A stretch of 53,292 nucleotides of DNA, taken from the NCBI GenBank assembly GCA_913778275.1, contig CAJYWN010000014.1, positions 1 to 53,292 on the forward strand, written 5' to 3'. The notes below the pieces were generated by a model, which saw only the letters and a list, made by a program, of their open reading frames with translations, did not search any database and was not told where the DNA came from. How positions within the stretch are numbered: the first letter of the stretch is position 1; the number at the start of each line of letters is the position of its first letter. Below, piece by piece: positions 18,701 to 25,366 of the stretch. The translations under genes were made by a program, and so were the position numbers. Origin of the DNA: an uncultured Chryseobacterium sp. GTDB lineage: Bacteria > Bacteroidota > Bacteroidia > Flavobacteriales > Weeksellaceae.

Positions 18701-19185
18701 TTCATAGAGCAAAGAAAACCTTCGTTGCTTTTATCCGTTTTTGGGTGTACACCATACACCGTTTTCATTTTATCTACCGGCTCTATAAATTCAGATTTGC
18801 CATTTTTGATGATCATCGACTGAAAATCATCCGGCGCTACACTAAATCTCAGGTACTTACCGGGATCATCAATACCGACACCTACATAAGATCCCAGCTG
18901 ATACTTATCTGCCAGGTCCTTAACTACCACGGGGAAGCTGTAAACGGCAAATTTTTCAATTTTTCCTTCTAAAGTTGGCAAAGAAATAGTGACGGGCTTT
19001 GAATTTTTGCCCGTCTCCTGTGCTTTTGCCAATTGAGACTTTAGTAAAGAAATGTCCAGAGTGTAATAGCTCCTAATATCCGAGCCTGCTCTTGTTTTTT
19101 CTCCCCTGAATGTCGTGGGACTCCATTGTGCACTGGTAATCGCAAACAAAAAGAGGAAAAAGAAAGAAGTAAAATTTTGCTTCAT
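12736..19185 (-). CDS. Secreted reprolysin-like metallopeptidase with FN3/GEVEDY repeats and T9SS sorting domain
   Basis: This 2149-residue secreted zinc protease has a signal peptide (cleavage near TSAQ, residue 20) and a propeptide-like region to about residue 195. The catalytic domain has HEMGHQLGGNH (His346, Glu347, His350, His356) and a Met-turn STIMGYAG. A Cys-rich GGNAGCIGCVC precedes the active site. From about residue 655 there are seven fibronectin type III domains and five GEVEDY modules, mostly alternating (three FN3 in a row before the last GEVEDY). The end is a type A T9SS sorting domain (DILIYPNPVSSVLYV to AQKKFIKE). It should cross the outer membrane by T9SS and be released or surface-anchored. 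It is a paralogue of the downstream-numbered gene at 19427. Confidence 0.92.
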   Translation of the reverse strand: MKQNFTSFFFLFLFAITSAQWSPTTFRGEKTRAGSDIRSYYTLDISLLKSQLAKAQETGKNSKPVTISLPTLEGKIEKFAVYSFPVVVKDLADKYQLGSYVGVGIDDPGKYLRFSVAPDDFQSMIIKNGKSEFIEPVDKMKTVYGVHPKTDKSNEGFLCSMNEDQLSKQEIDKLYQSGKSFANQTTNFAKNSDKKYRTMRLVMSVTGEYTQYFGGTVAGALTAINATLTRVNGVFEKDFALHLILQNFPNVIYTNPATDPYSPAATGVGGIWNGELQTTLTANVGNANYDIGHLFGASGGGGNAGCIGCVCIDPTTGVPNGKGSGFTSPADGIPQGDNFDIDYVAHEMGHQLGGNHTFSHQLQGNPVQMEPGSGSTIMGYAGITGANTDVQPHSDAYFHAGSIGQIQANLISKTCDIETPITNNPPVIAALSTYNIPKGTAFVLTASATDAENDPMTYCWEQVDNTNVTINKNNLGTTASGATFRSFNPTISPTRYFPKLSSVLAGVLNNSNNGWESVSTVARTTNFRVTVRDNNPFPTQQQTQFADQQIVVGNDGPFKVTSTTAYNNAPTAVTWDVVNTTAAPYNVANVKIDYTTDNGVTWTVASASTANDGNESLTLTGLTVGGTVKIRVSSIGNVFYAIGSATVTTLASCTGAAPAGIAVSAVTQTTATVSWTATANATYVIQYRPVGSTTWTTVTSAGNSVNLTGLTDGVQYEVQVATVCNGVQGAFSASTNFTTLGLNYCNMSSSNFNDEYISNVTVTPNGAAVMSNNSGGSTYTDYTTTPSALVNLVIGSANNTVSVTKFWTGATFNEAVGVWVDFNRNGVFETSEQVMNSPANTTTPVSATFPVPANAYNGPSTTRMRVVMQYNTSPVMCTSFLFGEVEDYAVKLIQPIPCTSNAPLNLTVTNLTATSAYVMWDPAAGATYVLQYRPVGSTTWTTVPLTANAYTINGLTEQTSYEVQVAYVCSGTTGTFTAPYQFTTPQVSYCTITSNNNTNGYISNVTVTPTNSYVMSNNSGANTYTNYSADPAKLVTLVRNSTNNSISVSKSWLTTTTSSLAVGAWIDFNRNGIFETTERVISTTANTTTPISATFTVPATSYNGPLTLRMRVIFSTSSITDPCATVANGEIEDYAVKIIDLAPCTTAAPSPIVVSNITASTALVSWINATGATYSLRYRTGTGAWTTIAPATNPYTIINLNGSTTYEVQVATTCGGTTGAWSPSVNFTTPAISYCNSGTATVSDGFINNITVTGTATPTMSNNSGASTYTDYSNDPAKIITLARNSTNNVLSVGRTILSSTYSTYAWIDFNGDGIFNNNPTTVAGGERIMNLGYSNTTPVTATFPVPAGAYAGTNKVKMRVIVYFLTPADACSPLTSNGEVEDYQVKFIDIQPCTTAAPTGITVSNLTATTATISWISSTGATYLVRWRTTNPVGAWNVSPLPITGNSFNITGLTEQTAYEVQVATICGGTQGPWSPSTPFTTPPISYCNMTGTGTTDFISNVTVTSVNPGIPPMSNTSLQTNYISYTTPATLINLEIGSTGNQISVSKGATQNDAVSAWIDFNRNGVFEASEQIMASAASTTSPVTALFSVPANAYNGNLNTTMRVVLKRTSAPVMCQNAVNGEVEDYAVKLRPCGTTAPTNITFNTITHVSANVTWTVPTGGLTFIVRYRVAGTGTWSQVVASTLTGNPPLALTGLTPATTYEVQIAASCGATPGTFTPIQTFTTRCDPTPPNVTIGTVTATTAVVSWSPIVASATYVLRYRITGTTTWTTVNITAAPLNTYTLTGLSPYTTYEVQVANKCNGETTVNTWSNPKVFTTERTCELPPPGLTITNLTPTTAVVVWDPFPGATYILRYRKVGIPSWTTVTSNTNTITLTGLLELTQYELQVANVCSGTPGTYTLPYFFTTPTIVYCQMSAASSTAGYVSKVKVTPNGKPVMENASGASNYTDYTGVSAKFIELVQGSSNNQITIDKKLSGNTEAGVAVWIDFNRNGYFDINERVMAVAPNTDATVSGTFTVPADAFISLTDYKYVVMRVALAKDAIPVNCTNIPNGEVEDYTVRISKLPVPNPINQTDILIYPNPVSSVLYVKNISKKANYKIYNAAGQLVSSGIILNNKIDVHALINGVYVIDIQDGNEITAQKKFIKE

Positions 19186-19212
19186 AACTTTCTCAATATT
19201 ATATTAATTACA

Positions 19213-19220
19213 CAAATCTA
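19213..19220 (-). promoter_or_regulatory. -7 box for the 2149-aa metallopeptidase gene
   Basis: TAGATTTG on the - strand fits TAnnTTTG and lies 27 bases before the start at 19185. No TTG at the ideal spacing is visible, so this is a partial match. Confidence 0.4.
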
Positions 19221-19372
19221 ATCATTTTTTATTATTAATATGGAAGTACAAATATTTTTTTTATACAAATTTCATAATTTTTTTAACAAAGTGTTGCAAC
19301 AGCGATTGTACGGAATAACTTATTTTCTTATCATATCAAAATCAATTTTACGGAAATCCCTTACAGCACAAC

Positions 19373-19402
19373 AAAAAAATCCCCGGGCTTCCCCGGGGAT
19401 TG
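19373..19402 (-). terminator. GC-rich terminator after the 973-aa metallopeptidase gene
   Basis: ATCCCCGG and CCGGGGAT pair closely and are followed on the - strand by seven Ts. The hairpin lies about 25 bases past the stop of the gene at 19427. It separates the two paralogous protease genes into independent transcripts. Confidence 0.9.
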
Positions 19403-19426
19403 AATTAATCATTTAAATTTATCTTA

Positions 19427-22348
19427 TTATTTCTTGATGAATTTGGAAGTAAATGCTTCTCTTCCTTTTTCTTCAATAGTAATTACATAACCGCCTTTAA
19501 TCAATTCGGAAACATTGATTTTTCCGTCCTTGATATTGCCTTGTCTTACCAATTGGCCTGCAGCACTATATATTTTATAAGATGCTTTATCAGAAACTTT
19601 AGTAATATTTAGGACATCTGAAACAGGATTCGGATAAATCTGAATATCATTTTTAGGTCCCGCAACATCGTTCGTCGCTAAAACTGTTGGTGTTACCAAA
19701 ACATTATAATCTTCTACCTCACCGTAAGTAAATGATGTACATGCTGCAGGCGAAGCATTGTAACGAAGAGCCACTCTCATTTTAAGCATTTTATTCTGAA
19801 CAGCTGCTGTCGGTACTGTAAATGCCGCACTGACAGTTGGAGTTGTGTTCGCAGTTGAATTCAGGACTAATTCGCTTGTATCAAATACTCCATTTCTGTT
19901 GAAATCGATCCAAACTCTTACTCCTTCCGGAAAGCTGCTACCTGTCCATGTTTTTGTAACTGAAACAGTATTACCAGTAGATCCGCTCACCAAATGAATT
20001 GTTTTTGTAGCGTCCGTACCATAGTCTGTGTATGTTCCTGCTCCTGTATTATTATTTACGTTTGCCAATGTTACATTAGAGATATATTCTTCTGAAGGAT
20101 CAGCTGATGTAACAGAACAATAGCTTACAGCAGAAGATGTCACAAATTGTGTATTGGTACTGTAAGACCCAGGAGTTCCTGAACAAACTGTCAGTACCTG
20201 CAGGTCATATTTCGTTCCTTCTTCCAGTCCTGATAACGTAACGACATTTCCTGAAGCAGTTGTCTGCTGCCAAGCTGATTCGGTAACTTTCTTATATCTT
20301 ACTACATAAGTCGCTCCTACAGAAGGATTCCAGCTTATAGTTGCAGAAGATGCTGTAATAGCGCTTGCCGCAATATTTGTAGGCGCCGCTGAACTACATG
20401 GTGCTGCTGCTGTTACCAAAACTTGCTTGATCGTGTAGAAAATATTCCCAAGGGAAGAAATTCTTATTTTAATATTCTGTCCGTTTAATGATGATGGGAA
20501 AGTATAACTTTCAGTACCGTCATTTGGTGTAGAAGCAGAAAGTACTGTCCAGGTAGCTCCGTTATCAGTGGTATAATCGATTTTAACATTGGCTACATTA
20601 TATGGTGCAGCGTTTGTATTGGCTACATCCCACACTAAAGCTGCAGCCAAATTATGATAAACCTGCGTTGAGTTTAATTTAAATGGACCGTCATTTCCTA
20701 CTGTAACCGTCACGATATCACTCTGTGTCTGCTGAGAGGTAGAAACAGGGTTATTATCTCTTACGGTCAATACAAAGTTTGTAGCTCTTTCAACGTTTGA
20801 TACAGTTTCCCAATCAGCAGGCACTGTTAAATTTCCAGCTAATACTGAAGACAACTTAGGGAAATACCTTGTATTTCCTGTAGCAGTAGGTATAAGAGAT
20901 CTGAATAGAGCACCCGTTGCGTTATTTCCTGTTACACTTGTTACCGGGGCATTTCCGCTGTCAAACTGCTCCCACGTATATGTCATAGGATCATTTTCAG
21001 CATCTGTTGCGGTTGCTGTTAATACGAATGCAGTTCCTTTCGGTATGGAATAATTACTAAGCGCCCCGATCACCGGCGGATTATTGGTAATTGTAGTTTC
21101 AATATCACAGGTAGTCGTCATTAAATTATTCTGTACCTGCAGAATACTGGCAACGTGAAAATAAGGATCTGAGTGAGCCTGTACATTCGCTCCCGGAACA
21201 ATACCTGCATATCCCATAATGGTTGATCCGGAAGCCGGTTCCATATTTACACCGCTTCCTTCAATATTATGAGAAAAAGTGTGGTTTGCTCCTAATTGGT
21301 GTCCCATTTCATGAGCTACATAATCAATATCAAATGTATCTCCCTGAGGAATAGCATCAGCAGGAGAAGTATACCCAGACCCTTTACCTTCAGGTTCAGC
21401 ACTTGTAGGATCTGTACACACACAGCCTATACAGCCTGCATTACCTCCTCCACCGGAAGCGCCAAATAAATGTCCGATATCATAATTGGCATTTCCTACA
21501 TTTGCGGTCAATGTATTCTGAAGTTCCAGATTCCAAGCTCCTGCAGCTCCTGAAGCAGCTGGAGAATACGGATCCGTTGCAGGGTTTGTATAAATTACTC
21601 CCGGGAAACTCTGAACGATCAGGTGCAAAGCAAAATCTTTTTCGAAAACACCGTTTACCCTCGTCATAGTAGCATTGATGGCCGTAAGAGCTCCAGCTAC
21701 TGTTCCTCCGAAAAACTGTGTATATTCACCGGTTACAGACATTGCCAGTCTCATGGTTCTGTATTTCTGATCCGTACTTTTCGCAAAATTTGTAGGGTTT
21801 TTGTAGAAGCTTTTTCCTTTTGAGTAAAGCTCATCAATCTGCTGTTTTGACAGAGGGCTTTCATTTGTACCACAAACAAATGCTCCTTGTTTCGATTTAT
21901 CTGTTTTCGGATGTACTCCGTAAATCGTTTTGTCTGCATTCTGAGGCTCTATGAATTCATAAGCACCATCTTTAATGATCATCGACTGGAAGTCGTTCGG
22001 AGCTACAGAAAATCTCAAATATTTAGAAGGATCATCAATACCGATTCCGACATATGACCCCAATTGATACTGGTCTGCCAGTTCTTTTACAACAACCGGT
22101 AGACTATACACTGCAAATTTTTCTATTTTACCATCCATTGTTGGTAAGGAAATTTCTACGGGCCTTGCATTTTTCCCGGTCTCCTGAGCATCTTTAAGCT
22201 GGGTTCTTATTTTATTAAGATCCAACTTATAATAACTTCTCACGTTAGAAGATTTCTCTAACCTTCCTTCATAATTAGCCGGAGTCCACTGTGAAAACAT
22301 AGTACCTCCAATCAAACTACAAATTAAAGTAGTAATAAGTTTTTTCAT
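19427..22348 (-). CDS. Secreted reprolysin-like metallopeptidase with T9SS sorting domain (short paralogue)
   Basis: This 973-residue paralogue of the neighbouring 2149-residue protease is collinear with it through the first 640 residues. The zinc motif HEMGHQLGANH is at the same residue numbers (346-356), and the Cys-rich GGNAGCIGCVC is shared. It has only one FN3 domain (from about CSSAAPTNIAAS) and one GEVEDY module before a type A T9SS domain (DIQIYPNPVSDVLNI to FTSKFIKK). The signal peptide ends near MFSQ, residue 20. It has its own terminator and a TATATTTG box. The pair most likely arose by tandem duplication followed by a change in repeat number. Confidence 0.92.
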   Translation of the reverse strand: MKKLITTLICSLIGGTMFSQWTPANYEGRLEKSSNVRSYYKLDLNKIRTQLKDAQETGKNARPVEISLPTMDGKIEKFAVYSLPVVVKELADQYQLGSYVGIGIDDPSKYLRFSVAPNDFQSMIIKDGAYEFIEPQNADKTIYGVHPKTDKSKQGAFVCGTNESPLSKQQIDELYSKGKSFYKNPTNFAKSTDQKYRTMRLAMSVTGEYTQFFGGTVAGALTAINATMTRVNGVFEKDFALHLIVQSFPGVIYTNPATDPYSPAASGAAGAWNLELQNTLTANVGNANYDIGHLFGASGGGGNAGCIGCVCTDPTSAEPEGKGSGYTSPADAIPQGDTFDIDYVAHEMGHQLGANHTFSHNIEGSGVNMEPASGSTIMGYAGIVPGANVQAHSDPYFHVASILQVQNNLMTTTCDIETTITNNPPVIGALSNYSIPKGTAFVLTATATDAENDPMTYTWEQFDSGNAPVTSVTGNNATGALFRSLIPTATGNTRYFPKLSSVLAGNLTVPADWETVSNVERATNFVLTVRDNNPVSTSQQTQSDIVTVTVGNDGPFKLNSTQVYHNLAAALVWDVANTNAAPYNVANVKIDYTTDNGATWTVLSASTPNDGTESYTFPSSLNGQNIKIRISSLGNIFYTIKQVLVTAAAPCSSAAPTNIAASAITASSATISWNPSVGATYVVRYKKVTESAWQQTTASGNVVTLSGLEEGTKYDLQVLTVCSGTPGSYSTNTQFVTSSAVSYCSVTSADPSEEYISNVTLANVNNNTGAGTYTDYGTDATKTIHLVSGSTGNTVSVTKTWTGSSFPEGVRVWIDFNRNGVFDTSELVLNSTANTTPTVSAAFTVPTAAVQNKMLKMRVALRYNASPAACTSFTYGEVEDYNVLVTPTVLATNDVAGPKNDIQIYPNPVSDVLNITKVSDKASYKIYSAAGQLVRQGNIKDGKINVSELIKGGYVITIEEKGREAFTSKFIKK

Positions 22349-22370
22349 AAAAGGATAATTTTATCAATTG

Positions 22371-22378
22371 CAAATATA
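22371..22378 (-). promoter_or_regulatory. -7 box for the 973-aa metallopeptidase gene
   Basis: TATATTTG on the - strand matches TAnnTTTG exactly and lies 22 bases before the start codon. A -33 TTG at normal spacing is not evident. Confidence 0.5.
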
Positions 22379-22608
22379 TACCATTTGCCAGTTTTCACCT
22401 AATAAAAACACAATATCAATAATGTTTTAATAATAATAAATAAAATATTATCAATATTATTTATAAATAAAATATTATAAATTAACAATTTTAAGAAATA
22501 TTATATTTTTTAAGTGCGAATTATTTTTTAAAAAAATAATAAAATTTAAAAATTATTAATAATTTGATAATAATACCGCAATTAATATTTTAATATTAAG
22601 AAAGTACA
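22379..22608. other. Extremely AT-rich intergenic tract
   Basis: This is almost pure A and T, with many TAATAATAA and AAATATTAT runs and several short AT palindromes. I see no ORF, no repeat with regular spacing and no RNA-like GC stem. It may carry upstream promoter elements for the gene starting at 22348. Otherwise nothing can be assigned. Confidence 0.6.
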
Positions 22609-22640
22609 AAAAATCCTTCCCGGATCTACAGGAAGGATTA
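22609..22640 (-). terminator. Terminator after the DUF6048 gene
   Basis: AATCCTTCC at 22612-22620 pairs with GGAAGGATT at 22631-22639 around a ten-base loop. On the - strand it is followed by Ts. It lies about 25 bases past the stop at 22666. Confidence 0.85.
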
Positions 22641-22665
22641 ATTTCAATCTATTTAAAAGTAATTT

Positions 22666-23331
22666 CTAAAACTTATAAGCAATATTCCATGCGAAGCCCA
22701 TATTGAATTTTGAGGAGCTTCTGCCAAATCCCGGTACAATCATTGGCTGTATATTCTCTTGTTTTGTTGTTGCAACAAGATACCTGGGCTGAAGGTTTAT
22801 ATCGATGAAAAAATTGGACTCAAAGAGTTGCACCCTTCCACCAATTGTTCCTTCCAGCCAATAAGAAGACTGTGAAGATGATGGGAAAGCTACTGACGCA
22901 TTGCTTCCGCCGTAGCCGCGAACCGGGACTGCCATATATTCCTGAGCATAGAAAGATCCTCCTATTTTACCTCCGGCATAGAAACCATTAAATTCATTTT
23001 CAGGATCTTTGGCTAGCATGTAAAATGCACCTAGTTTTATAAAAGGACCATTTGCTTTGACGTCGTATCCGTTTTTTTGGTAAATATTGGACTCAAATCC
23101 AGCTTCTACAATACCATGGATATTATCTTTTATTTTTGAAGAAATAAAACCCTGGTAAAGTTTCCTGTCAGAAAAAAAGGAAACTCCTGCATTCAGCACA
23201 TCGCCGCCAACCATAAAATTGGGCTCATATTTCCATTTATCTTTTTTCGTTTCTTTGGTATTCTGAGCAAAACTCAAAATACTAATTATACTAAAAAAGA
23301 AGGTAAAGATTTGTCTTGTCTTCATTCTCAA
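22666..23331 (-). CDS. DUF6048 family protein (exported, barrel-like)
   Basis: This 221-residue exported protein of unknown function has a signal peptide ending near ILSFAQ (about residue 23). Beta-rich segments with outer-membrane character follow, ending in FNMGFAWNIAYKF with a terminal Phe. I assign DUF6048 from the pairing with a DUF6452-like lipoprotein next to rlmD, a recurrent neighbourhood in Flavobacteriia. Its first 41 bases lie inside the end of that gene, which suggests translational coupling and a shared envelope role. Starts at 23331 and 23325 (MRMK) are both possible. Confidence 0.7.
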   Translation of the reverse strand: MRMKTRQIFTFFFSIISILSFAQNTKETKKDKWKYEPNFMVGGDVLNAGVSFFSDRKLYQGFISSKIKDNIHGIVEAGFESNIYQKNGYDVKANGPFIKLGAFYMLAKDPENEFNGFYAGGKIGGSFYAQEYMAVPVRGYGGSNASVAFPSSSQSSYWLEGTIGGRVQLFESNFFIDINLQPRYLVATTKQENIQPMIVPGFGRSSSKFNMGFAWNIAYKF

Positions 23332-23773
23332 TAAAGTTTTGCCCCGCCTGCATGGCTTTCACCGGAGCTGTTGTTGTTGATGATAGTACCGAATTTAAGT
23401 TCTCGTATGTTTTTTTAATTCCGCACCCAGGGGAAACATATACGGATTTTGTGGTATAATTTACCCTTACTCTGGATTCTGCGCCCAGATTGGTGATTCT
23501 AAAATAAATATCGGTGTACGGGGCATCATCTACTCTTAAAGGAATTATCCTTGAGGTAATTTTTGCCTGCCCTCCCAGCTGAACTTTCCCTGATCCGTAA
23601 TCTACCGCAACATAGAGAGAGTCAACCGGTTTTTCTTTACCGGTTTCTGCGCTCAGGAACGAGACTTTCATTCGGGGAGTTCCTTCTCCGCTTTCACAGA
23701 TATCATCATCGGCTCCGCAGGAAAACAGCAGACTGAAACAACATACAGCAAACAGTAGTTTAAAAAGTTTCAT
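23291..23773 (-). CDS. DUF6452 family lipoprotein
   Basis: This 160-residue predicted lipoprotein has the signal MKKLF-like stretch MKLFKLLFAVCCFSLLFSC with the lipid-modified Cys at about residue 19, followed by an acidic GADDD. The mature part is a single beta-rich domain with conserved Cys in DICESGEG and SPGCGIKKTYENL. Function is unknown. The family assignment rests on this pattern and on its place between rlmD and DUF6048. The 3' end overlaps the DUF6048 start. rlmD lies 33 bases upstream on the same strand. Confidence 0.7.
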   Translation of the reverse strand: MKLFKLLFAVCCFSLLFSCGADDDICESGEGTPRMKVSFLSAETGKEKPVDSLYVAVDYGSGKVQLGGQAKITSRIIPLRVDDAPYTDIYFRITNLGAESRVRVNYTTKSVYVSPGCGIKKTYENLNSVLSSTTTAPVKAMQAGQNFIENEDKTNLYLLF

Positions 23774-23806
23774 ATGAATGGGTGATCTTTGTCAAATTTA
23801 ATTAAA

Positions 23807-25219
23807 TTATTTCTTAATCAGCAATGCAATATTTTCAACATGATGGGTCTGCGGAAACATATCTACCGGTAAAATTTTTACCACCTCGTAATGTTCTTTC
23901 ATCAGGGCAAGATCACGGGCTTGTGTTGCGGAATTGCAGCTCACATAGACCACTCTTTCCGGTGAAAGCTTAAGAATCTGTTCCACCACTTTCTGATGCA
24001 TTCCGTCTCTCGGAGGGTCGGTGATGAGAACATCTGCCTTCGGGTGGTTCGCAAGAAAATCATCGTTAAATATATCTTTCATATCGCCGCAATAAAACGT
24101 TGTATTGGCAAGCCCGTTGAGCTGTGCGTGTTCTATGGCTGCGTCAATTGCTTCCTGAACGGATTCTATCCCGATAACCTGCTTCGCTTTTCTGGCAACA
24201 TATTGGGCAATTGTACCGGTTCCTGTATAAAGATCATACACTACTTCATCTCCTTTCAAATCTGCGAATTCCAAAGTTTTTCTGTAGAGCTCAAGAGCTT
24301 GCTTATAGTTTGTCTGAAAGAAAGATTTCGGGCCGATCTTGAATTTCAGGCCGTCCATTTCTTCCATCAGGTATCCTTCGCCAAAATAAACGTTGATGTC
24401 CAGATCGTAAATGGAGTCATTCGCTTTCGGGTTGATTGCATATACAAGCGTTTTTATCTGTGGAAAGGTTTCCAGCAGGAACTGGAAAAGCTTTTCCCGG
24501 TTTTCCTTTTCCTCTCTGAAAAGCTGAAAAAGAACCATCCATTCTCCACTGGAATTCTGTCTCATCATTAAGGTTCGCAGAAACCCTTCGTGATTTTTAA
24601 CATCGAAAAATTCGAGCCCGTTTTTTACGGCATATTCTTTTACAGCCAGCCTGATGGTATTTGAAGGTTCTTCCTGGAGGAAACATTCTTTAAGATCGAG
24701 GATCTTGCTCCACATTCCGGGAATATGAAAGCCCAGTGCGTCTCTGTTTCCGAAGTTTTCTTCCGAGCTTATTTCGTACTGTGTAAGCCATCGGGAATTT
24801 GAAAAGGAGAATTCCATTTTATTCCTGTAATAATACTGTTCTTCCGAACCTAAAATCGGCACTGTTTCAAAATGATCAATTCCTCCGATTCTTTTGATAT
24901 TGTTATAGACTTCCTCCTGTTTGAAATCCAGCTGCTTTTCATAGCTCATATTCTGCCATTTGCAGCCTCCGCAAACACCGAAATGAATACATTTTGGATC
25001 TACCCTGTACGGAGACTTTTCAAGTAAATCCACCGCTTCTCCTTCGTAATATTTAGATTTTGCTTTTTTAACTTTTACATTCACAATATCTCCGGGAATT
25101 GCGCCGGTGACTATTACCGTTTTTCCTTCTTCGGTTCTGCCAATGGCAACACCTTTCGCCCCTGCATTTAAGAGTTTGATATTTTCAAGAATAATATTTT
25201 TCTTATTTCTCTTTTTCAT
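23807..25219 (-). CDS. rlmD: 23S rRNA (uracil-5-)-methyltransferase RlmD
   Basis: This enzyme methylates C5 of U1939 (E. coli numbering) in 23S rRNA using S-adenosylmethionine. The 470 residues hold an N-terminal TRAM RNA-binding domain (to about residue 65). An iron-sulfur motif has Cys77, Cys83 and Cys86 in CIHFGVCGGCKW, with a further Cys later. The methyltransferase domain has DLYTGTGTIAQYVA, the DPPRDGMH loop and the catalytic Cys in VVYVSCNSATQARD. RlmD and the close relatives RlmCD/RumA are hard to tell apart, so the exact uridine is a family-based inference. It leads the operon with DUF6452 and DUF6048. Confidence 0.9.
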   Translation of the reverse strand: MKKRNKKNIILENIKLLNAGAKGVAIGRTEEGKTVIVTGAIPGDIVNVKVKKAKSKYYEGEAVDLLEKSPYRVDPKCIHFGVCGGCKWQNMSYEKQLDFKQEEVYNNIKRIGGIDHFETVPILGSEEQYYYRNKMEFSFSNSRWLTQYEISSEENFGNRDALGFHIPGMWSKILDLKECFLQEEPSNTIRLAVKEYAVKNGLEFFDVKNHEGFLRTLMMRQNSSGEWMVLFQLFREEKENREKLFQFLLETFPQIKTLVYAINPKANDSIYDLDINVYFGEGYLMEEMDGLKFKIGPKSFFQTNYKQALELYRKTLEFADLKGDEVVYDLYTGTGTIAQYVARKAKQVIGIESVQEAIDAAIEHAQLNGLANTTFYCGDMKDIFNDDFLANHPKADVLITDPPRDGMHQKVVEQILKLSPERVVYVSCNSATQARDLALMKEHYEVVKILPVDMFPQTHHVENIALLIKK

Positions 25220-25247
25220 TAAGAATTTTTTCTGTTTTACTGTTTAA

Positions 25248-25302
25248 ACTTTGTCAAAGATCCGAACTTTGACAAAGTATCCCGGAAGCGACAACCTTCC
25301 GG
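25248..25302. repeat. Double palindrome between rlmD and the TlpA-like gene
   Basis: Two inverted repeats stand side by side. ACTTTGTCAAAG at 25248-25259 pairs perfectly with CTTTGACAAAGT at 25267-25278, and CCGGAAG at 25282-25288 pairs with CTTCCGG at 25296-25302. The unit lies upstream of rlmD, beyond the start codon at 25219. It could be a dispersed palindromic element or a structured leader for rlmD. Confidence 0.7.
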
Positions 25303-25318
25303 TCTGCAAAAATACAAT

Positions 25319-25352
25319 AAAAAAAACCTTATCCGAAGACAAGGTTTTATCT
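25319..25352 (-). terminator. Terminator after the TlpA-like lipoprotein gene
   Basis: On the - strand, AAAACCTTGTC and GATAAGGTTTT pair (one G-T wobble) around the tight tetraloop TTCG and run into eight Ts. It lies 15 bases past the stop at 25367. Confidence 0.92.
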
Positions 25353-25366
25353 ATACTCAATTTAAA

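Noticed and set aside
22379..22608. AT-rich tract as a possible replication origin
   Set aside because: There is no dnaA gene and no DnaA-box cluster nearby; AT richness alone is not evidence.
23996..24571. 191-codon ORF on + opposite rlmD
   Set aside because: Antisense to a clearly functional methyltransferase; no motif and a cysteine/phenylalanine-rich composition typical of shadow frames.
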